Program-made: the position numbers and the translations under genes
The notes under the pieces: model-generated
The model's database searches: none
Seen by the model: only the letters and a program-made list of their open reading frames with translations
Told to the model about the DNA's origin: nothing
In this document: in pieces, positions 59,507 to 64,000 of the stretch
Position numbering within the stretch: the first letter of the stretch is position 1
How the letters are laid out: every line of letters begins with the position of its first letter
Assembly (NCBI GenBank): GCA_038873195.1
Contig: JAVZEV010000001.1
Span: 1 to 64,000 of the forward strand
DNA length: 64,000 bases
Reading direction: 5' to 3'
From: Candidatus Bathyarchaeia archaeon
GTDB taxonomy: Archaea > Thermoproteota > Bathyarchaeia > Bathyarchaeales > Bathycorpusculaceae

Positions 59507-62500
59507 ATGAAAAAGAAAATAATCACTTTTCTAATGTTAACCTTACTACTAATAAGCACACTAGGAACAACATTAATCATAAACCCTTCTTTGGCAAAAG
59601 AAAACGAAAATACCCTTTCTGATGAAGATTTTATAAAAACAGTTAACGAGAAAACCGTTAACTCAAACACCCAAAAAAGCAAAGACTCCAAAGCTTCACG
59701 TGGAACCACAGATGGATGGAATTTTAACGATACAAACGCTTGGAAAAACTTCACTTACACAAATGGCGATAAGACTCGCCTAATAGTTGGGTTAGAAGAT
59801 GAAAACCCTGAAAGTCTCAATGAATTAGCGGAAATAGCCGCAAAATATCAAGCAGAAATCGTCAACACCATTTCAATAAGAGGAAGAGTTAAAGCCGCTG
59901 TTGTTGAGCTCTCTTTCGCATCAGTAGCAACATTTGCCCAAGACGCAAAAATCATGGAACTAGCCAGCTACGTGGAACCCAACATGAAAGTTCAAACCCA
60001 ATGGGTTCCCAACGACCCATACTGGACAAATCAGTGGGGTCCACAGAAAATAGAGGCAGACTGGGCATGGAACATCACCACCGGCAGTTCAGAAGTCCTC
60101 GTAGCTATTGTCGACACTGGCATTGACTATACACATCCAGACCTTGTAGCAAACTACGCGCCTTTAGGCTTTGACTGGGTAAACATGGATGCAGACCCGA
60201 AGGACGATTTTGGACACGGGACTCACTGTGCAGGCATAGTTGCAGCAGTACTGAACAATAGCATTGGCGTGGCGGGTTTAGCGCAAGTACGCATAATGTC
60301 AGAAAAAGTTCTCGACAGTGGAGGTTACGGCTACTGGGATTGGGTTGCAAACGGAATAATTCACGCAACTGACAGTGGAGCCGACATAATCAGCATGAGC
60401 TTGGGCGGTTATGGCGACAGCGAACTAGTCCACTCAGCAGTCAAATACGCCTATGATTCAGGAGTCCTCATAGTCGCCGCCGCAGGAAACGACAACACCA
60501 ACATGAAATCATACCCTGCTGGCTACGACGAAGTAATCGCTGTAGCAGCAACAGACCAATACGACAACAAAGCATACTTCTCCAACTGGGGCGACTGGAT
60601 TGAACTAGCAGCGCCAGGCGTCGACATATACTCAACAATGCCCACTTACTGGGTAACCATGAACAACTATGGCTTTCCAATGAATTACGCTTATATGAGC
60701 GGCACTTCAATGGCATGCCCCCACGTGTCCGGATTAGCCGCTTTAGTATTGAGTTTGCATCTTGAAAAGTCGAGAGACTGGTTAAGACTGTGGCTACGAT
60801 ATACAGCTGACGACTTAGGTAGCCCGGGCTTTGACGTTTATTATGGTTATGGTAGAATAAATGCAAGAAAAGCCGTTGGGCAGACCCCGCCAGAACATGA
60901 ACTTATTGCCTATGCATGGCAAACACCACCATACGTTAAGCCTGGAACTTCAGAAACCATAAACGCAACTATACTTAATTTTGGAGAATACAACGAAACA
61001 GACGTAATTGCGCAACTTTTTGCAAACGATACCCTTGTAAATTCAACAATGATAGATTATTTGGCTTCTGGAAACGCAACAACAATTACTCTTACATGGA
61101 GCCCGGTTATTGAGGGATTATACAATGTTACGCTCTACATAACACCAGTGCCAGGAGAAACAAACGTAGACAACAACATGTTCTCAAAGAGCATCTACGT
61201 AGGAACGCCGGTCAAGGCTGTCGTATTACATTCTGCCGGTAATGTATATGGAGAAATCATCACCAATTGGCAAGTACTAAGCAGCGAATGGTACCTATTT
61301 GGCGACAAAATGGTTTACGTTGACTACACAACCCTAAACAAAGAAGGAATAACATACGAGGACATCGCAGCCACAGAAGCAGACGTTCTAATCATTTCAT
61401 GCGCTTATAATCCATATTCTGGCTGGCAATTTACAGACGCTGAAATCGAGGCAATAACACTGTACATTCATGAGGGCCACGGGTTAATCATCACCGCTGG
61501 AACACTCTATTACGCAGTTCCAAATAACAACAAACTGGCAAGACTCATTGGAATAAACGAAACTACATCATGGACAGCAACTGGAACTGATTTGCTACAT
61601 TTGTTAAACACCACTCATCCACTCTTCAAGAACGTTCCAAATCCCTTCGTCTTTGCATATGTTGGAACAGCTATTCCTTCCGATGGGCGATGGGACTCAA
61701 ACGAATTAATAGAAGGTAAATATCTTGCTCTTGGGCATTATCAAGAAAGTGCCATAGTAACCTACAAAGGTTTAGTTTATATTTCTCCTTGGCTCGAAAT
61801 CATACCCGCCTATTATCGTCATCACTTGCAACTACTTTACAACGCGATATTATGGTCACGTTACCCAAAACCAGAACACGAACTTACCGTTTCTCTCGAA
61901 ACTCCAAAACATCTTAAACCAAACGAGCCAACGCTACTAAACGCAACGGTTTCCAACAAAGGACTGAACAACGAGACAAATGTCGAACTACAACTATTTA
62001 TCGATGGCGCATCAGTTGACTCCATAACCATACCCGAATTACCTGTTGGCTCTTCCTACACTCTAAGCTATCTATGGACTCCAACCACACAAGGCATGTA
62101 CAACATCACAGCCTACGCGCCACCCGTGCTTGGAGAAGAGCTTACAACAAACAACTTAGCCAAAAGATCAGTAATAGTATTATCCATTGCTGTGAAAAAC
62201 GTTCTTGTCTACACAGACGACTATTACTTTACACCTTCTTTGCGATACGCGATTGTTGCTCTCGACAACCTGGGAATCAATTATACTCACTACGCTGATG
62301 ATCCTTGGGGATTTGGCGTTGCATTAACGAGCCAACCTTGGGATCTCGTTATCGTTGACCACTGCAACTACTACGCATTAGGCTCTTATTGGACAGAAAT
62401 TGAAGAATATGTACGCAATGGTGGGCTCTTAGTCTTAAGCACTTTCGACATCGACGGATCCAACTCTGAGCCAACGACTTTGTGGAATACCCTTGGGGTT

Positions 62501-64000
62501 CAATGGGTTTCAGACATGTGGTCACCAGAATCTGTATATCGGTGGGATCCTTCGCATTCAATTTTTACTTTTCCAAACACTGTAGGCGACCTCACCTCTT
62601 ACATTGAAGGATATGCGGACGATGGAGATCACGTAATAGCGACCACGGGCACATCAATTGCTGGCTTCACAATGTCGCCTATAGGAAGTTATGCAGCTAT
62701 TGTCGTAGGGAACACTTACCCAACAGTGCTTTTCACTTATATACTGGACGAGTTTCGTTACGACCAGGATGGTGACGGAAAACTTGACGCTATCGAATTG
62801 TGGGAAAACGCTATCGTTTACTTAGCAAAAGGCTACGAGCATGACCTCGCTGTATCCTTAGATGTTCCAAAGGTTCTTGAACTTGGCGACTCAACTCTGC
62901 TGAACGCAACTGTCCAAAATCGTGGCGCTAACAACGAAATCAATGTGGAATTGCAACTATTCGTAAACGGCACGCTTGTCGACTTTGTTTTGATTCCTGA
63001 GCTTGCGACTGGCACATCTTTTACGTTTAGTTATTCATGGATTCCAACAGCTGAAGGTGGGTACAACATCACCGTATATGCGCGTCCAGTGCCTGGCGAA
63101 GAATTCACAAAAAACAATGTAATAAGCAGAATTGTTGAGGTAAAGATTCTACCTGACATTCTAATCGTTGCTGATGATGACGCATCATACAAGATACGAG
63201 GTACAAGTCTGCCGGAATTTGAATACGCATTAACGATCAACGGCTACGAGTATTTCGTATGGCAAGAATCCAGCATGGGACGTCCACCACTGGAATTTTT
63301 GCTGAAGTTCAAACTTGTAATATGGACTTGTGGCGACTACTGGGGTTGGGCGGTTGACTCAGTGGATGCTGAAACGCTAGAGGCTTATCTTGCAATGGGT
63401 GGAAACATTTTGTTGGAGGGTGAAGACATAGGTTATGACCATTACATGGATAGGTTCATGGTTAATGTTGCTCATGCGATCTATCAAGTCGATAACACCG
63501 GAGCGTACGGATTAACTGTCACAGACCCGACTCATCCAGTTACACAAGGATTGCCAACGACCTTCACATGGCTTCAAGACCCTCCATACGATGATGGCGT
63601 ATTCCCGACAAACGGGGGATTTGAAGTCATCAGATACGCAGATACTTTATGGACAGCTGTCACAGTATTCGATGGAACAGAAACAGGTTATGGCTCGGTT
63701 GTTTACTACGCTTTTCCAATTTATTGCCTTTGGCAGTCAGAAAGAGACATGTTGATAATTAACTCTGTAGGTTGGTTAACGCCTTCAGAACACGACTTAA
63801 AAGTTTCCTTAACAGCCCCCACATTTCTTGAACTTGGTAATTCAACACTACTTAATGCGACCGTTCAAAACAGAGGTCTAAACAACGAAATTAACATAGA
63901 ATTCTCCATGCTAATCAATGGCACAGTAGTATACACTACCCTAATTGAGGAGTTGCCTGTAGGTAATTCTTATTCCATTAATTATCTGTGGGCTCCTTCA
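59507..64000 (+). CDS. Large secreted subtilisin-family serine protease with CARDB-like repeats (runs off window)
   Basis: The frame stays open from ATG 59507 (GAAAGGAGAAAGG upstream) past the window end; at least 1498 residues. A signal peptide (KKKIITFLMLTLLLIS) is followed by an inhibitor-like prodomain and an S8 catalytic domain with D203 (VDTGID), H237 (GHGTHCAG) and S401 (SGTSMACPH). Four CARDB-like beta domains follow, beginning near EHELIAYAWQ, EHELTVSLETP, EHDLAVSLDVP and EHDLKVSLTAP, each with a variant of LLNATVQNRG. Between them lie three domains of about 200-220 residues with a glutamine-amidotransferase-like (ThuA/DUF4350-type) look. A calcium-loop-like DQDGDGKLDAIEL also appears. 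It probably degrades extracellular protein. Confidence 0.93.
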   Translation, partial: MKKKIITFLMLTLLLISTLGTTLIINPSLAKENENTLSDEDFIKTVNEKTVNSNTQKSKDSKASRGTTDGWNFNDTNAWKNFTYTNGDKTRLIVGLEDENPESLNELAEIAAKYQAEIVNTISIRGRVKAAVVELSFASVATFAQDAKIMELASYVEPNMKVQTQWVPNDPYWTNQWGPQKIEADWAWNITTGSSEVLVAIVDTGIDYTHPDLVANYAPLGFDWVNMDADPKDDFGHGTHCAGIVAAVLNNSIGVAGLAQVRIMSEKVLDSGGYGYWDWVANGIIHATDSGADIISMSLGGYGDSELVHSAVKYAYDSGVLIVAAAGNDNTNMKSYPAGYDEVIAVAATDQYDNKAYFSNWGDWIELAAPGVDIYSTMPTYWVTMNNYGFPMNYAYMSGTSMACPHVSGLAALVLSLHLEKSRDWLRLWLRYTADDLGSPGFDVYYGYGRINARKAVGQTPPEHELIAYAWQTPPYVKPGTSETINATILNFGEYNETDVIAQLFANDTLVNSTMIDYLASGNATTITLTWSPVIEGLYNVTLYITPVPGETNVDNNMFSKSIYVGTPVKAVVLHSAGNVYGEIITNWQVLSSEWYLFGDKMVYVDYTTLNKEGITYEDIAATEADVLIISCAYNPYSGWQFTDAEIEAITLYIHEGHGLIITAGTLYYAVPNNNKLARLIGINETTSWTATGTDLLHLLNTTHPLFKNVPNPFVFAYVGTAIPSDGRWDSNELIEGKYLALGHYQESAIVTYKGLVYISPWLEIIPAYYRHHLQLLYNAILWSRYPKPEHELTVSLETPKHLKPNEPTLLNATVSNKGLNNETNVELQLFIDGASVDSITIPELPVGSSYTLSYLWTPTTQGMYNITAYAPPVLGEELTTNNLAKRSVIVLSIAVKNVLVYTDDYYFTPSLRYAIVALDNLGINYTHYADDPWGFGVALTSQPWDLVIVDHCNYYALGSYWTEIEEYVRNGGLLVLSTFDIDGSNSEPTTLWNTLGVQWVSDMWSPESVYRWDPSHSIFTFPNTVGDLTSYIEGYADDGDHVIATTGTSIAGFTMSPIGSYAAIVVGNTYPTVLFTYILDEFRYDQDGDGKLDAIELWENAIVYLAKGYEHDLAVSLDVPKVLELGDSTLLNATVQNRGANNEINVELQLFVNGTLVDFVLIPELATGTSFTFSYSWIPTAEGGYNITVYARPVPGEEFTKNNVISRIVEVKILPDILIVADDDASYKIRGTSLPEFEYALTINGYEYFVWQESSMGRPPLEFLLKFKLVIWTCGDYWGWAVDSVDAETLEAYLAMGGNILLEGEDIGYDHYMDRFMVNVAHAIYQVDNTGAYGLTVTDPTHPVTQGLPTTFTWLQDPPYDDGVFPTNGGFEVIRYADTLWTAVTVFDGTETGYGSVVYYAFPIYCLWQSERDMLIINSVGWLTPSEHDLKVSLTAPTFLELGNSTLLNATVQNRGLNNEINIEFSMLINGTVVYTTLIEELPVGNSYSINYLWAPS

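Noticed and set aside
60105-60866. Two minus-strand open frames inside the subtilase
   Set aside because: They are antisense to catalytic-domain coding with full catalytic motifs on the plus strand.
1-64000. CRISPR arrays, rRNA genes and complete insertion sequences
   Set aside because: No regularly spaced repeats, no 16S, 23S or convincing 5S sequence, and no transposase gene were seen anywhere in the window.

Overview
The window is about 64 kb of archaeal chromosome with a moderately low GC content. An archaeal source is clear from several genes: an RPA-type single-strand binding protein, an Sm-like protein, ribosomal proteins eL37, uS10 and apparently eL22, the cell-division protein SepF, ATP-dependent DNA ligase, Mre11-Rad50, archaeal-type phosphoglycerate mutase, a TrmB regulator, class III signal-peptide pilin, and tRNA genes with introns, including one at a non-canonical position. 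Many starts are TTG, and several small winged-helix proteins and Roadblock/LC7 proteins are present. Together these point to a TACK-type archaeon, most plausibly Bathyarchaeia. That placement is inference and no rRNA is present to test it.

Region by region. 1-7.6 kb holds two tandem P3A proton-pump ATPases (the first cut by the window edge), a membrane site-2 protease with CBS domains, a MarC protein, a TrmB regulator followed by a duplicated promoter-like repeat, and four small unknown genes. 7.7-16.4 kb is carbohydrate metabolism and transport: phosphoglycerate mutase, UspA, a PfkB kinase and an HPr-kinase-like protein in one minus-strand run, then phosphohexomutase divergent from a glycogen-synthase-like glycosyltransferase, and an MFS transporter broken by a frameshift.

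16.4-22.9 kb is an integrated mobile element. It has ribbon-helix-helix and HTH regulators around an operator-like palindrome, an archaeo-eukaryotic primase, a P-loop helicase-like protein, a small basic protein and a zinc-ribbon tyrosine recombinase in one tightly packed operon. 23-25.8 kb is a compact cluster coding for a type IV pilin-like protein, a coiled-coil protein and two Roadblock/LC7 proteins.

25.9-41 kb is mostly housekeeping: inositol phosphatase, SbcD-related phosphoesterase, Hsp20, a SWIM protein, DUF131 membrane proteins, RPA, ribose-5-phosphate isomerase, a methyltransferase, AsnC-like regulator, SepF, PUA protein, LSm and eL37, HAD phosphatase, uS10 and an AN1-zinc-finger site-2 protease. 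tRNA-Met, tRNA-Thr and tRNA-Leu lie here. A 3' copy of tRNA-Met about 0.8 kb from the intact gene brackets a flavoprotein gene and looks like the scar of a past integration.

41.4-45.4 kb is a defence-like pair: a fused nuclease-methylase restriction protein and a DUF3800 protein, followed by an odd GC-rich stretch. 45.4-59.3 kb carries mre11-rad50, tldD-tldE, a DMT transporter, an ABC importer lacking a binding protein (with a DUF47 gene and the eL22-like gene downstream), a nitroreductase and DNA ligase. From 59.5 kb to the edge runs one very large secreted subtilisin-family protease with repeated CARDB-like domains.
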